From Vineibacter terrae (GTDB lineage Bacteria > Pseudomonadota > Alphaproteobacteria > Reyranellales > Reyranellaceae), in contig NZ_VDUZ01000006.1 in the NCBI RefSeq assembly GCF_008039615.1, positions 160,448 through 224,447 on the forward strand: DNA of 64,000 nucleotides. The letters run 5' to 3'. The notes beneath the pieces are model-generated. The model ran no database searches, was not told the origin of the DNA, and saw nothing but the letters and a program-made list of their open reading frames with translations. Below, piece after piece: positions 17,534-27,278 of this stretch. Positions within the stretch are counted from its first letter, which is position 1, and each line of letters begins with the position of its first letter. A program made the translations under genes and the position numbers.

Positions 17534-18739
17534 TCACAGCCGGCCGTCACCGCGCTTCTGCCATCCGTCGCGCGTCTGGGGCAGCTTCTTGCCGAGGATG
17601 GCGCCGGCGACCACTGTGCGCAGCACCTCGGCGGTGCCGCCGCCGATGGTGAACATGCGCACGTCGCGCGCCATGCGCTCCAGCGGCAGGTCGCGCGAGT
17701 AGCCGCGGGCACCGAAGAGCTGCAGCGCGTCGTTGACGGTCTGGATCGCGGCCTCGGCGGTGAAGATCTTGGCCTGAGCGGCCATCAGCATGTCGGGGAA
17801 GCCGGCCTCGCCGCTGCGGGCGGCCTTGTAGACCAGCGCCTGCGAGGCGGCGAGCCGGATCGACATGTCGGCGAGCTTCCACTGCAGGCCCTGGAACTCG
17901 TTGATCGGCCGGCCGAACTGCTCGCGCTTCTCCGACCAGTCGAGCGCCAGCTGGTAGGCGCCCCAGGCGACGCCCAGCGCTACCGTGGCAGCCCCGACGC
18001 GCTGGCTGTTGTAGGCGTTCATGAGGTCGGCGAAGCCCTTCTTCAGGCCGCGCGGCGGCACCACCAGGGCCGACGGCGGCAGCTCCATGTCCTCGAACGC
18101 GATCTCGGCCTCGGGGATGCCGCGCAATCCCATGGTGGGCTCGCGGCGCACGATGCTGAGCCCCGGCGTCTCGTCGCGGATTGCCAGGAAGCCGCCGATG
18201 CCCTCGTCGTTGCCCTGGGCGTCGAACACGCGCGCGAAGATCAGGTGCAGGCGCGACACGCCGCCGCCGGTGATCCAGTGCTTGCGGCCGTTCACCACGA
18301 AGCGGTTGCCGCGGCGGTCGGCGCGCGTGGTCATGGCATTGGCGTCGGAGCCGGCGCCGGGCTCGGTGATGCAGATCGCGGGCTTGTCGCCGGACAGGAC
18401 GAGGTCGGCGGCCAGCCGCTTCTGCTCCTGCGAGCCATAGGCCATCACGGCGCTGATGGCACCCATGTTGGTCTCGACCGCGATGCGGCCGGTGACGGCG
18501 CAGGCGGCCGACAGCGCCTCGATCACCAGCACGGCGTCGAGCCAGCTTTTGCCCTGGCCGCCGTATTGCGCGGGAATGGTCATGCCCAGCAGGCCCGCAT
18601 CCTTGAGCAAGTCGACGTTGTCCCAGGGATACTGCTCGCTGCGGTCGACCTCGGCGGCGCGGGCCGCGATCGGTCCGCTGGCCAGCGCGCGGGCGCGGGC
18701 CTGCAAGGATTTCTGGTCGGGGCTGAGGTCAAGCGGCAT
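17534..18739 (-). CDS. acyl-CoA dehydrogenase
   Basis: 401-residue FAD flavoprotein oxidising an acyl-CoA to the 2,3-enoyl-CoA and passing electrons to ETF. Blocks: CITEPGAGSDANAMTTRA, NRFVVNGRKHWITGGG, C-terminal LFGARGYSRDLPLERMARD and TIGGGTAEVLR. ATG 18739 has AGAGGG 5 nt upstream; the frame upstream is non-conserved. Divergent from the beta-propeller gene, with a family-C palindrome in the shared promoter region. Chain-length specificity cannot be read; near the box genes it may serve dehydroadipyl-CoA or fatty acids. Confidence 0.88.
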   Translation of the reverse strand: MPLDLSPDQKSLQARARALASGPIAARAAEVDRSEQYPWDNVDLLKDAGLLGMTIPAQYGGQGKSWLDAVLVIEALSAACAVTGRIAVETNMGAISAVMAYGSQEQKRLAADLVLSGDKPAICITEPGAGSDANAMTTRADRRGNRFVVNGRKHWITGGGVSRLHLIFARVFDAQGNDEGIGGFLAIRDETPGLSIVRREPTMGLRGIPEAEIAFEDMELPPSALVVPPRGLKKGFADLMNAYNSQRVGAATVALGVAWGAYQLALDWSEKREQFGRPINEFQGLQWKLADMSIRLAASQALVYKAARSGEAGFPDMLMAAQAKIFTAEAAIQTVNDALQLFGARGYSRDLPLERMARDVRMFTIGGGTAEVLRTVVAGAILGKKLPQTRDGWQKRGDGRL

Positions 18740-18809
18740 GGGGCCCTCTGCGGATCGTGCGAAACCGACTATGATGGCAGCGGATGGTTCAGTGAAGAGC
18801 CGCGCTGGC

Positions 18810-18895
18810 GACGGCTGGGACCGCGCCGCTCCAGCGGCGCTCAGGGTCGCGTGGCAAGAGAAGAGCGTCGCTGGAGCGACGCGGTCCCAGCCGTC
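18810..18895. repeat. dispersed palindrome, family C, copy 1
   Basis: Arms GACGGCTGGGACCGCGCCGC / GCGACGCGGTCCCAGCCGTC around CTCCAGCGGCGC hairpins. It is unusual in sitting between two divergent start codons, where a strong cruciform would lie in both leaders. Confidence 0.9.
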
Positions 18896-18934
18896 ACCAG
18901 GAAGAGCGTCATCCGCTCGAGCAAGGAGGGGCAC

Positions 18935-19927
18935 ATGCGCACGAGGCTGTGGCTCACCACCATCTTGCTGGCCGGCACCACCGGCATCGGCGTTGCCTTG
19001 GCCGGCGGGTCGAACTACGGCGTCACGCCCGGCAGCCGGGTGCAGATCGACGGCCGCATCCAGGAGTGGAGCATCCCCAACGCGCTGGGCGCGCGCGATC
19101 CGGCGATCGGGCCGGACGGCAACATCTACTTCGTCATGCAGCGCGGCGATGCCATCGGCCGCTTCAACCCGGCAACCTATCGCTTCGATACATGGAAGGT
19201 GCCGGAAGGCGCGCATCCGCACGGCAACCTGGTGGCGCTGGACGGCCGGGTCTGGGCCACGGGCAACGCCAACGGCACCTTGCTCGAGCTCGATCCGGCC
19301 ACGGGCGTGGTCAAGGCGCACCCGGTTGGTGGCGATCCGCACACGATCATCACCGACAATGCCGGCACGTTGTGGTTCACCAAGGCGGTCGCCGACCAGA
19401 TCGGGCGCTTCGAGGTCGCCACCGGCAAGCTTGTCGAGTTCAAGTCCCGCGGCCTGCCTTATGGCCTGGCGCTGGCGCCTGACGGCGCGGTCTGGTTCTG
19501 CCAGCTCAATGGCGACCGACTGGGCCGTCTCGATCCCAGGAGCGGCAGGATCACCGAGCTGGAGACCGGCCGCGGCTCGGGGCCGCGCCGGATGTCGGCG
19601 GCGCCCGACGGCACGCTGTGGGTGGCGCTTTACGGGTCGAACAAGGCCGTGCAGGTCGATCCGACGGCGATGAAGATCGTGCGTGAGGTCGCGCTGCCGG
19701 CCGGTGCGACAGGGGGTGCCTACGCGATCAATGTCGATGGCGGCGGCGTGGTGTGGGTGAACGAGTTCAACGCCGATACCATCGTGCGGATCGATCCCAG
19801 GAGCGACCAGCTGCGGGTCTTCACCGTGCCGACCAAGGGCGCCGCGATCCGCAAGATGACGATCGATGCGCAGGGCCGCCTTTGGTACATCGGCGCGTCA
19901 AGCGGCAAGATCGGGGTCGTGGAGTAG
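18935..19927 (+). CDS. secreted beta-propeller protein, virginiamycin B lyase-like
   Basis: 330 residues with a Sec signal peptide (MRTRLWLTTILLAGTTGIG, cleavage near 24). Then about seven repeats of the pattern IGRFNPATY...G / LWFTKAVADQIGRF / VWFCQLNGDRLGRLDP / LWVALYGSNKAVQVDP / VWVNEFNADTIVRIDP / LWYIGASSGKIGVVE, the Vgb/SMP-30 propeller. Vgb enzymes linearise streptogramin B; most chromosomal relatives have no tested activity, so lactonase or binding roles are possible. AAGGAGGGG precedes ATG 18935. Confidence 0.8.
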   Translation: MRTRLWLTTILLAGTTGIGVALAGGSNYGVTPGSRVQIDGRIQEWSIPNALGARDPAIGPDGNIYFVMQRGDAIGRFNPATYRFDTWKVPEGAHPHGNLVALDGRVWATGNANGTLLELDPATGVVKAHPVGGDPHTIITDNAGTLWFTKAVADQIGRFEVATGKLVEFKSRGLPYGLALAPDGAVWFCQLNGDRLGRLDPRSGRITELETGRGSGPRRMSAAPDGTLWVALYGSNKAVQVDPTAMKIVREVALPAGATGGAYAINVDGGGVVWVNEFNADTIVRIDPRSDQLRVFTVPTKGAAIRKMTIDAQGRLWYIGASSGKIGVVE

Positions 19928-19934
19928 CATCTTC

Positions 19935-20082
19935 ACCTCTCCCGCGTGCGGGAGAGGTCGTCGGGCGCGACAGCGCCCGGCGGGTGAGGGGCTACACACG
20001 AGGCGCCTCGTCCTTGGGCCCTCACCCTCCCATCGTGCTGCGCACGATGGGCCCCTCCCTCTCCCGCAAGCGGGAGAGGGGA
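19935..20082. repeat. dispersed palindrome, family E
   Basis: Terminal hairpins CCTCTCCCGC-gt-GCGGGAGAGG and CCCTCTCCCGC-aa-GCGGGAGAGGG with an inner pair CCATCGTGC-tgc-GCACGATGG. Fills the gap between the convergent 3' ends of the propeller and cyclase genes. Confidence 0.88.
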
Positions 20083-20086
20083 TGTA

Positions 20087-21595
20087 TTACGCCGCAACGA
20101 CGGCGGGGCGGGGGGCGACGGCGTAGATCACGGCCGGCTCGGCGCGGCCGCGCACGCTTACCGTGCCGATGTTGCGGAAGGCGAAGCGGTCCTGGCAGCG
20201 CTGGCGCGTGGCCTCCGACACCAGGATGCGGGTGCCATGGGTCTTGTTCAGCTCCTGCAGGCGCGCGGCGGTGTTCACCGGGTCGCCCAGCAGGGTATAG
20301 CTCAGCCGGTCGCCGGCGCCGACGGTGCCGCCGATCACCAGGCCGGTGTTGATGCCGATGCGCGTGCCGAAGCCGACTCCGTTGGCGAAGGTGCGGCCCG
20401 ACACCAGCTTGTCGATCTCCAGCGCCGTGGCGACGGCTGACGCGGCGTGGTCGTCGTTGGCCAGCGGCAGGTTGAAGCTCACCAGCAGGCCGTCGCCGAT
20501 GAAGTTGTTGACGACGCCGCCGTGGCGCTGGATCGGCTCCAGCACCAGCTCGAGGTATTCGTTGATGGCCTTCACCAGGGTTTCGGCCGGCAGCCGCTCG
20601 GCGATGCCGGTGAAGCCGTCGATGTCGGTGAACAGCACGGTGGCGTCACGTGCCTCGGCCTGGATGCGGCTGTCGCCGGCGGTCTGCTGGATCAGCGCGT
20701 TGGCCACGCTCTCGCTGACATACTTGCCGAACGTCAAGCGGATGCGCTCGCGATCGCGCAGGCCCTCAACCATGCGGTTGAAGGTGTTGGTGAGCTGGCC
20801 GATCTCGTCATTGGACGTTACCGGCACGCGTACCGCGAGATCACCTTCGGCCACCTTGGACATGCCGCGTGTGAGCAGCGCGACGGGGCGCAGGAGGCTG
20901 CGGACGACGAAGAAGATGGCCACCGCCATGGCGAACAGCGAGTCGGCGACGTCGACCAGCACCTCGGTGCGCAGCTTGTCGCTGTCGTAGCTGTAGATGT
21001 CGACGATGATCGCCAGCAACGGCGCGATCGCGATCACCAGCAGCGCGACGCCGAGCTTGCGCGCGTAGCTGCCGTAATAGAGCTCCAGGTTGCGGCCGAA
21101 ATGCCGGAACAGGAAGACGCACAGCTTGGCAAGATAGTCGCTGGCGAGAAAGTACGTGTAGGTGAAGAAGAACAGGGTGACGACGACGATCGTGGTGATG
21201 CCGTCGGCCAAAGGCGGCCAGGGAAACGCCGCCGATTCGGCCGGCAGGAACCACGGCGCGTACATGCGGAAGATCCACAGCGGCAGGATCAGCAGCGCCA
21301 CGTTGCGCGCCGCGATGATCGGCAGCTGCGTCAGGCGGCGCTGAATGTCCTTGAAGACGCCTTCGCCGCGCAGGAAGCGATCGATCGGGGCGAAGAGATC
21401 ACGCGCCAGGATGAAGTTTGCCACCAGCAGCAGCAGCGCGCCCGAGATCATGTTGCGGGGGAACACGCGCCAGGCGTCGGCCACGAGACAGTACAAGGTC
21501 GTCATCGCCGCATCGACGACGAACACGGACGAGATCATCAGATAGAAGCGGCGGCGGATGCCGGCGATCTCGGCTGGGGGCGGCGCGGTACTCAT
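20087..21595 (-). CDS. membrane-bound class III nucleotide cyclase
   Basis: 502 residues: six hydrophobic helices (residues 16-235), HAMP linker (about 230-290, ARVPVTSNDEIGQL region) and a class III cyclase domain (310-490). Metal ligands Asp324 (FTDIDGF) and Asp368 (IGDG), transition-state Asn441 and Arg445 (VNTAARL) are present, as is Asp438. The usual adenine-specifying Lys is Asn364 (VNNFIGD), so ATP/GTP preference or activity may be altered. ATG overlaps the stop of the upstream CoA-ligase gene (ATGA), so both are co-translated. It should make cAMP or cGMP at the inner membrane. Confidence 0.85.
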   Translation of the reverse strand: MSTAPPPAEIAGIRRRFYLMISSVFVVDAAMTTLYCLVADAWRVFPRNMISGALLLLVANFILARDLFAPIDRFLRGEGVFKDIQRRLTQLPIIAARNVALLILPLWIFRMYAPWFLPAESAAFPWPPLADGITTIVVVTLFFFTYTYFLASDYLAKLCVFLFRHFGRNLELYYGSYARKLGVALLVIAIAPLLAIIVDIYSYDSDKLRTEVLVDVADSLFAMAVAIFFVVRSLLRPVALLTRGMSKVAEGDLAVRVPVTSNDEIGQLTNTFNRMVEGLRDRERIRLTFGKYVSESVANALIQQTAGDSRIQAEARDATVLFTDIDGFTGIAERLPAETLVKAINEYLELVLEPIQRHGGVVNNFIGDGLLVSFNLPLANDDHAASAVATALEIDKLVSGRTFANGVGFGTRIGINTGLVIGGTVGAGDRLSYTLLGDPVNTAARLQELNKTHGTRILVSEATRQRCQDRFAFRNIGTVSVRGRAEPAVIYAVAPRPAVVAA

Positions 21596-23481
21596 GCGGC
21601 TACAATAATCACCTCGGGGCCGGGTGTCTCGGCATGCAGGCGCTCAACCTCTGCGGCACGATGCTCCAGCACGGCCCGCTGGTTGATGTAGCCCTTGTCG
21701 GTGATCTCGTTGCTGTCGATGCCGGGCGGGGTCGCCAGCAGCAGCGCGCGGGCGATGCGCAGGGAGCTGCCGGATTGCGCGCGGTTGTGCACGGCCAGTC
21801 CGTCGGCCAGATGGCGGCGCAGCTCCGGCCGCGCGATCAGCTCGGCAAGCGCGGCGCCGGGCGGCGCGTCCGGGCAGAGCGTGGCGCAGCCAGCCGGGTT
21901 GGGGAACACCAGCAGCCCGATCTCGTGCCGGTCCTGGCCGGTGACGACGCAGTCCTGGATCAGCGGCGCCGCGGCGGCGATGGCGGCGACCCGCAGCGCG
22001 CCGACATGGACCCAGGTGCCCGACGTGAGCTTGAAATCCTCGGCGACGCGGCCGTCGAAGACGATGCCGTGCGCCGGCGCGGCGTCGTCGCGCAGGCGGC
22101 CGGCATCGCCGATGCGGTAGAAGCCGTCATCGTCGAAGGCCTCGCGCGTGCGCGCCGGATCGCGCCAGTAGCCGGGCGTCACGTTGGGCCCGCGCACGCG
22201 CAGCTCCAGCTTGCTGGCGTTGGGCGTGAGCAGGATGTCGGTGCCGGGGATCGGCAGGCCGATGATGCCGGCATTGTCGATACGCCAGTGCACGGCGGTG
22301 GCGCAGGGCGCCGTCTCGGTCGAGCCCCAGGCCGAGACCATGGCCACGCGCCGGCCGGTGGCCGCGACGCTCAGCGCCTCGAGCCGCTCCCACAGATGCT
22401 GCGGCAGCGCGGCGCCGGCGTAGAGCACGAGATCGAGCCGGCTGAAGAAATGATCACGCAGGGCGGCGTCGCGCTCGAGGTAGGGGATCACCATGTCGAA
22501 GCCGCGCGGCACGTTGAAGTAGATCGTCGGCGCCACGTCACGCAGGTTGGCGATGGTGCGCTCGATCAGGACAGGCGCCGGCTTGCCCTCGTCGATGACA
22601 TAGGTGCCGCCGTGGAACAGGATCATGTTGAAGTCGTGGTTGCCGGCGAAGGTGTGGTTCCACGGCAGCCAGTCGAGCAGCACGGGCGGCCGGCTGTTGC
22701 CCAGGAAGCGATAGACCTGCGCCAGCGCCTGCTGGTTCGAGCACATCATGCGATGGGTGTTGATCACGCCCTTGGGCAGGCCGGTGGAGCCCGAGGTGAA
22801 CAGGATCTTGGCGATGGTGTCGGGCGTCAGCGCGGCGAACGCCGCATCGAGAGCGGAATCGGGCGGGGTCGCGAGCAGGTCGGCCAGCATCGTGACGGCG
22901 AGGCCGGCGGGCGGGTTGCGGCCGACCACGACCTCGACACCGTCGAGCAGGCCTGCGGCGCGCAGCGCCGCCAGCGCCTTGGCATAGGCCATGCCGTCGT
23001 CGACGAAGATCAACCGCGGCGTCAGCAGGCGCACGACATGCAGCAGCTTGCCGAAGTCCTGCGACATCAGGGAATAGGCGGTCGAAACAGGCGCCACCGG
23101 CACGCCGGCCTCCATCGCGGCCAGCGCCAGCTGGGCATGGTCGATGCCGTTGCCCGACAGGATCGACACCGGCCGCTCGATCGAGCAGCCGCGCGCCAGC
23201 AGCGCGGTGCCCAGGCTGCGCACGCCGCGGGCGACGTCGGCGTATGTGGCACGCCGCCAGCTGCCGTCGGCGGCGCGCTCGGCCAGGAACACGCGCTCGC
23301 CTGCGTCGCGCGCCTGCCGGCGCAGCATGTCAGGGACCGAGCGCGGCGGCTCGGCCAGCGCCACCGGCGAGCGCAGCAGCAGGCTGCCGTCGGGTCGGCG
23401 CTCGACCGCGACCGCGGGCGGCAGGAGATCGATCTCGGCAAAGGGCGCCGCCAGCACGGCGGCGCGATCCGGCAACGACAT
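21592..23481 (-). CDS. feruloyl-CoA synthase-like acyl-CoA ligase
   Basis: 629-residue AMP-forming ligase of the feruloyl-CoA synthase group: ATP-loop [31 protein letters not shown] (family-specific), [13 protein letters not shown], and [18 protein letters not shown] near the hinge. It would activate ferulate, coumarate or another phenylpropenoate with CoA. ATG 23481 follows GGGCAGGAC; the frame extends upstream through a family-C repeat and is not coding there. Located right after livF, it suggests that the adjacent importer carries its substrate; no feruloyl-CoA hydratase-lyase is seen next to it. Confidence 0.82.
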   Translation of the reverse strand: MSLPDRAAVLAAPFAEIDLLPPAVAVERRPDGSLLLRSPVALAEPPRSVPDMLRRQARDAGERVFLAERAADGSWRRATYADVARGVRSLGTALLARGCSIERPVSILSGNGIDHAQLALAAMEAGVPVAPVSTAYSLMSQDFGKLLHVVRLLTPRLIFVDDGMAYAKALAALRAAGLLDGVEVVVGRNPPAGLAVTMLADLLATPPDSALDAAFAALTPDTIAKILFTSGSTGLPKGVINTHRMMCSNQQALAQVYRFLGNSRPPVLLDWLPWNHTFAGNHDFNMILFHGGTYVIDEGKPAPVLIERTIANLRDVAPTIYFNVPRGFDMVIPYLERDAALRDHFFSRLDLVLYAGAALPQHLWERLEALSVAATGRRVAMVSAWGSTETAPCATAVHWRIDNAGIIGLPIPGTDILLTPNASKLELRVRGPNVTPGYWRDPARTREAFDDDGFYRIGDAGRLRDDAAPAHGIVFDGRVAEDFKLTSGTWVHVGALRVAAIAAAAPLIQDCVVTGQDRHEIGLLVFPNPAGCATLCPDAPPGAALAELIARPELRRHLADGLAVHNRAQSGSSLRIARALLLATPPGIDSNEITDKGYINQRAVLEHRAAEVERLHAETPGPEVIIVAA

Positions 23482-23505
23482 GTCCTGCCCTCGCTCCTTC
23501 CCTTG

Positions 23506-23583
23506 GCCGGGCCGCGCCGCTCCAGCGGCGCTCACGATCCGGCGCTGCGCGCCGGTGCGTCGCTGGAGCGACGCGGCCCGGCC
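23506..23583. repeat. dispersed palindrome, family C, copy 2
   Basis: Arms GGCCGGGCCGCGCCGCTCC / GGAGCGACGCGGCCCGGCC with inner GGCGC-tgc-GCGCC. Lies between livF stop and the CoA-ligase start, in a same-strand gene series. Confidence 0.93.
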
Positions 23584-23587
23584 ATAA

Positions 23588-24292
<705 letters not shown>

Positions 24293-24302
24293 GTCAGCGC
24301 AT

Positions 24303-24423
24303 CCTCCCCACGCAGTGGGGAGGTGCCCCGAAGGGGCGGAGGGGAGCCGACGTGGTCCTCGCAATCAGCATCACGTCGCCTCCCCCTCCGGCCTCCGGCC
24401 ACCTCCCCCGCTGCGCGGGGGAG
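24303..24423. repeat. dispersed palindrome, family B, copy 2 (overlaps livG 3' end)
   Basis: Terminal hairpins CCTCCCCAC-gca-GTGGGGAGG and CCTCCCCCGC-t-GCGCGGGGGAG, core GCCCCGAAGGGGCGGAGGGGA and its inverse. The stop codon and last ~18 codons of livG are inside it. Confidence 0.93.
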
Positions 24424-25153
24424 AAGAGGCATCTTCCTGCCCCAGATACACCTCGAGCACGGCGGGATCGCGGGTGACGTCGTGCGGCGTGCCTTCGGCG
24501 ATCTTCTCGCCGTGGTGCAGCACCACGATATGCTGGCTGAGCGCCATCACCGCGCGCATCACATGCTCGATCAGCAGGATGGTGATGCCGGTGCGGGCGT
24601 TGAGGTCCTTGAGGAACGCGACCATCTGGTCGGTCTCGGTCGGCCGCAGTCCGGCCATCACCTCGTCCAGCAGCAGCAGGCGCGGGCCGGTCGCCAGCGC
24701 CCGGGCCACCTCCAGGCGCTTGCGGTCGGGCAGGGTGAGGTTGGCGGCCAGCTTGGCGCGCCGGTCGTCCAGGCCGAGGTCGCGCAGCAGCCGGCGCGCG
24801 GCTTCGCGCGCCTCGGGCACATGCCGGGTGCGCGCCAGGGCGCCGATGGTGACATTGTCCTCGACCGTGAGTCCCATGAAGGGCTTCACGATCTGGAAGG
24901 TGCGGCCGATGCCCGATGCGCAGATCTGGTCCGGGCGCAGGCCCGCGATCGGGCGGTCGTCGAGCGCGATGGTGCCGCTGTCGGGCGCGAATACACCGGC
25001 GATCATGTTGAAGCAGGTGGTCTTGCCGGCGCCGTTGGGCCCGATCAGGGCATGGATGGCGCCGGCCGGCACGTCGAAGGTCACGTCGCTCACGGCGCGC
25101 AGGCCGCGGAAGCGCTTGCCGATGCTGCGCACCGCCAGATGGGCGCCGCTCAC
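24371..25153 (-). CDS. livG: branched-chain amino acid-type ABC importer ATPase LivG, with repeat-encoded tail
   Basis: 260 residues. Walker A GPNGAGKTT, GRTFQIVKPFMGLTV, Walker B LLLLDEVMAGL. The signature loop reads LTLPDRKRLEVARAL instead of the usual LxxGQ form, a recognised variant of LivG proteins. The family normally ends at VYLGQE/H; the following residues (DASSPPRSGGGG...) are translated from the family-B palindrome. GTG 25153 overlaps the livM stop (GTGA). Confidence 0.88.
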   Translation of the reverse strand: MSGAHLAVRSIGKRFRGLRAVSDVTFDVPAGAIHALIGPNGAGKTTCFNMIAGVFAPDSGTIALDDRPIAGLRPDQICASGIGRTFQIVKPFMGLTVEDNVTIGALARTRHVPEAREAARRLLRDLGLDDRRAKLAANLTLPDRKRLEVARALATGPRLLLLDEVMAGLRPTETDQMVAFLKDLNARTGITILLIEHVMRAVMALSQHIVVLHHGEKIAEGTPHDVTRDPAVLEVYLGQEDASSPPRSGGGGRRPEGEAT

Positions 25154-26211
25154 GGCCGGCCCTCCCCGGCATCGTCGGCCGGGCGCCGCTCGAAGCCCAG
25201 CCGCCGGGCGAGCCAGGGCCAGACGCCGTCGCGGCGGAACATCACGATCAGCAGCAGGGCGATGCCGTAGCCGATCTGCTTCAGCCCCGCGGCCTTGACG
25301 CCGTAGTCGTTGGCCAGGATCTCGGCCAGCGTCGTGAACAGGTCGCCGAGGCCCACCAGCAGGGCCGAGCCGAGGATCGGCCCGAACAGGGTGCCCAGCC
25401 CGCCGATGATCGGCGCCAGGGTGACCTCGATCGAGCGGCCCATGGCGAAGGCCGCCTCGGGGAACAGGCTCTTGTAGTAGAACGCCGACCACACGCCGCC
25501 GACCGCGGTCAGCCCGGCCGAGATCAGGACCGCCAGCATCTTGGTGCGCAGCACGGCGATGCCGGCCGCCTGCGCCGCCTCGGGGTCCTCGCGGACGGCG
25601 AGCCAATAGTGGCCCAGGCGGCTGGTCAGCAGGAAGCGGCAGAGCACGAAGGCGCCGGCCGCCAGCGCCAGGATCACGTAGTAGAACAGCAGCGGGCTGC
25701 CCTGCAGGTTGAAGGCGCTGCCGTCGGCCTCGACCTTGAGGAACAGCCCGCCCGAGCCGCCGACCCACGTGAAGTGGTCGAACAGGATGCGCGTGAACTC
25801 GGCGAAGGCGATGGTCAGGAGCGCGAAATAGACGCCGGCCAGCGAGAAGCGGAAGCCCAGGAAGCCGATCAGGCCGCCGGCCAGCATGGCGGCGGCCACG
25901 GCGATGAAGACGCCCAGCCACGGTCCGATGCCGAGATTGACGTAGAGCGCCGCCGCCACGTAGCCGCCCAGGCCGAGATAGAGCGCGTGGCCCAGCGACA
26001 GCTGGCCGGCGAAGCCCATCATGATGTTCCAGGCCTGGCCGATATACGAGAAGTACACCACCAGGATCAGGAGCGAGAGCCAGTAGTCGCCGGCCGGCGC
26101 CAGCCGCAGCAGGAACGGTGCCGCCAGGAGCAGCAGCAGCAGGCCGCCCAGCGCCAGCAGCGCGCGGCGCGGCACGTCTCCGGTCAGACGCTGCCAGAGG
26201 CTCTCGCTCAT
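25150..26211 (-). CDS. livM: branched-chain amino acid-type ABC importer permease LivM
   Basis: 353 residues, about nine hydrophobic helices, with the LivM hallmark GFAGQLSLGHALYLGLGGYVAA and the C-terminal GGLGTLFGPILGSALL loop that contacts the ATPases. ATG overlaps the livH stop (ATGA). N-terminal 20 residues (SLWQRLTGDVPRR) are cytoplasmic. Confidence 0.9.
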   Translation of the reverse strand: MSESLWQRLTGDVPRRALLALGGLLLLLLAAPFLLRLAPAGDYWLSLLILVVYFSYIGQAWNIMMGFAGQLSLGHALYLGLGGYVAAALYVNLGIGPWLGVFIAVAAAMLAGGLIGFLGFRFSLAGVYFALLTIAFAEFTRILFDHFTWVGGSGGLFLKVEADGSAFNLQGSPLLFYYVILALAAGAFVLCRFLLTSRLGHYWLAVREDPEAAQAAGIAVLRTKMLAVLISAGLTAVGGVWSAFYYKSLFPEAAFAMGRSIEVTLAPIIGGLGTLFGPILGSALLVGLGDLFTTLAEILANDYGVKAAGLKQIGYGIALLLIVMFRRDGVWPWLARRLGFERRPADDAGEGRP

Positions 26212-27095
26212 GAGCGGCGGGCGAGCAGCCCTTGCGGGCGCAGCAGCAGCACGAGGATCAAAAGGCCGAAGCTGAACACGCTCTTGAGCGAGGGCTGCAG
26301 CAGCACGCCGGCGACGGCCTCGGACACGCCGATCAGCAGCCCGCCGGCCAGCGCGCCCGACATGCTGCCCAGGCCGCCCACGATCACGATCACGAAGGCC
26401 AGCAGCGTGTAGTCGATGGCCAGGAAGGGATGCACCTGCACGATCAGCAGCATCAGGGCGCCGGCGGCACCGACGCAGGCGGCGCCGACGCCGAAGGTGA
26501 GCGCATAGAGCCGCTTGACGTCCAGGCCCACCACCAGGGCGCCGACATGGTTGTCGGCGGCGGCGCGGATCGCCTTGCCGGAACGGGTGCGGGTGAAGAA
26601 GAGCCACAGCAGGCCGGCGATCAGCAGGGCGACCAGGGCGGCGTAGACCCGAACCGCATCAAGCACCAGCGGGCCGACGTTGAAGGAGTCGAACATGTAG
26701 TCGACCTGCACGCCGTGGGTATCGGGGCCGAAGATCGCGAGGCAGGCGTTGACCAGCAGGATGGCCACCGCCAGCAGCAGCATGAACTGCATGTGCTCGG
26801 GCAGGCCGATGAAGGGATTGATCACGGTGCGCTGCAGGACGTAGCCGAACACGAACAGGGCGGCGGCGACGGCGGGCAGCGACACCAGCGGATCCAGCCC
26901 CAGCCGGTCGAACGCCAGCCAGGCCAGGTACATGCCCACCACCATCATCTCGCCATGCGCGAAGTTCACCACCCGCATGACGCCGAAGATGACCGACAGG
27001 CCCAGCGCCATCAGTCCGTAGACCATGCCGGTCAGCAGGCCCATGGCGACGGCCTGCAGCAGCGTGAGCACGAATTGTCCGGGATCAGCCGACAT
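26208..27095 (-). CDS. livH: branched-chain amino acid-type ABC importer permease LivH
   Basis: 295 residues, eight hydrophobic helices, with VYGLMALGLSVIFGVMRVVNFAHGE and GGLGSMSGALAGGLLIG, the LivH signatures. ATG 27095 (MSADPGQF) preferred; an in-frame TTG at 27119 lacks support. Neither has a good Shine-Dalgarno. The binding protein of this system is not adjacent; candidates are at 32556 and 36857. Confidence 0.88.
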   Translation of the reverse strand: MSADPGQFVLTLLQAVAMGLLTGMVYGLMALGLSVIFGVMRVVNFAHGEMMVVGMYLAWLAFDRLGLDPLVSLPAVAAALFVFGYVLQRTVINPFIGLPEHMQFMLLLAVAILLVNACLAIFGPDTHGVQVDYMFDSFNVGPLVLDAVRVYAALVALLIAGLLWLFFTRTRSGKAIRAAADNHVGALVVGLDVKRLYALTFGVGAACVGAAGALMLLIVQVHPFLAIDYTLLAFVIVIVGGLGSMSGALAGGLLIGVSEAVAGVLLQPSLKSVFSFGLLILVLLLRPQGLLARRS

Positions 27096-27141
27096 GGTCG
27101 GGCTGCTTAGCAGGGCCAAGGCGGGGAGGAAAGGCGAGTTT

Positions 27142-27270
27142 CCTCCCCAGCGCAGCTGGGGAGGTGCCCCGAAGGGGCGGAGGGGAGGCCACGTGGTTCA
27201 TCTCACTGAGATCACGTCGGCTCCCCCTCCGCCCTTCGGGCACTTCCCCCAACGCGGGCGTCGGGGGAGG
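27142..27270. repeat. dispersed palindrome, family B, copy 3
   Basis: Terminal hairpin CCTCCCCAGC-gc-AGCTGGGGAGG, core GCCCCGAAGGGGCGGAGGGGA and inverse, right hairpin CTTCCCCCAACGC / GCGTCGGGGGAGG. Separates the peptide-type importer operon from livH. Confidence 0.93.
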
Positions 27271-27278
27271 GAAGATCA

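Noticed and set aside
17442..17535. TTTCTGTC direct repeats as a CRISPR or replication iteron array
   Set aside because: Units are 8-10 bp with no spacers, no cas or rep gene nearby; treated as a border repeat only.
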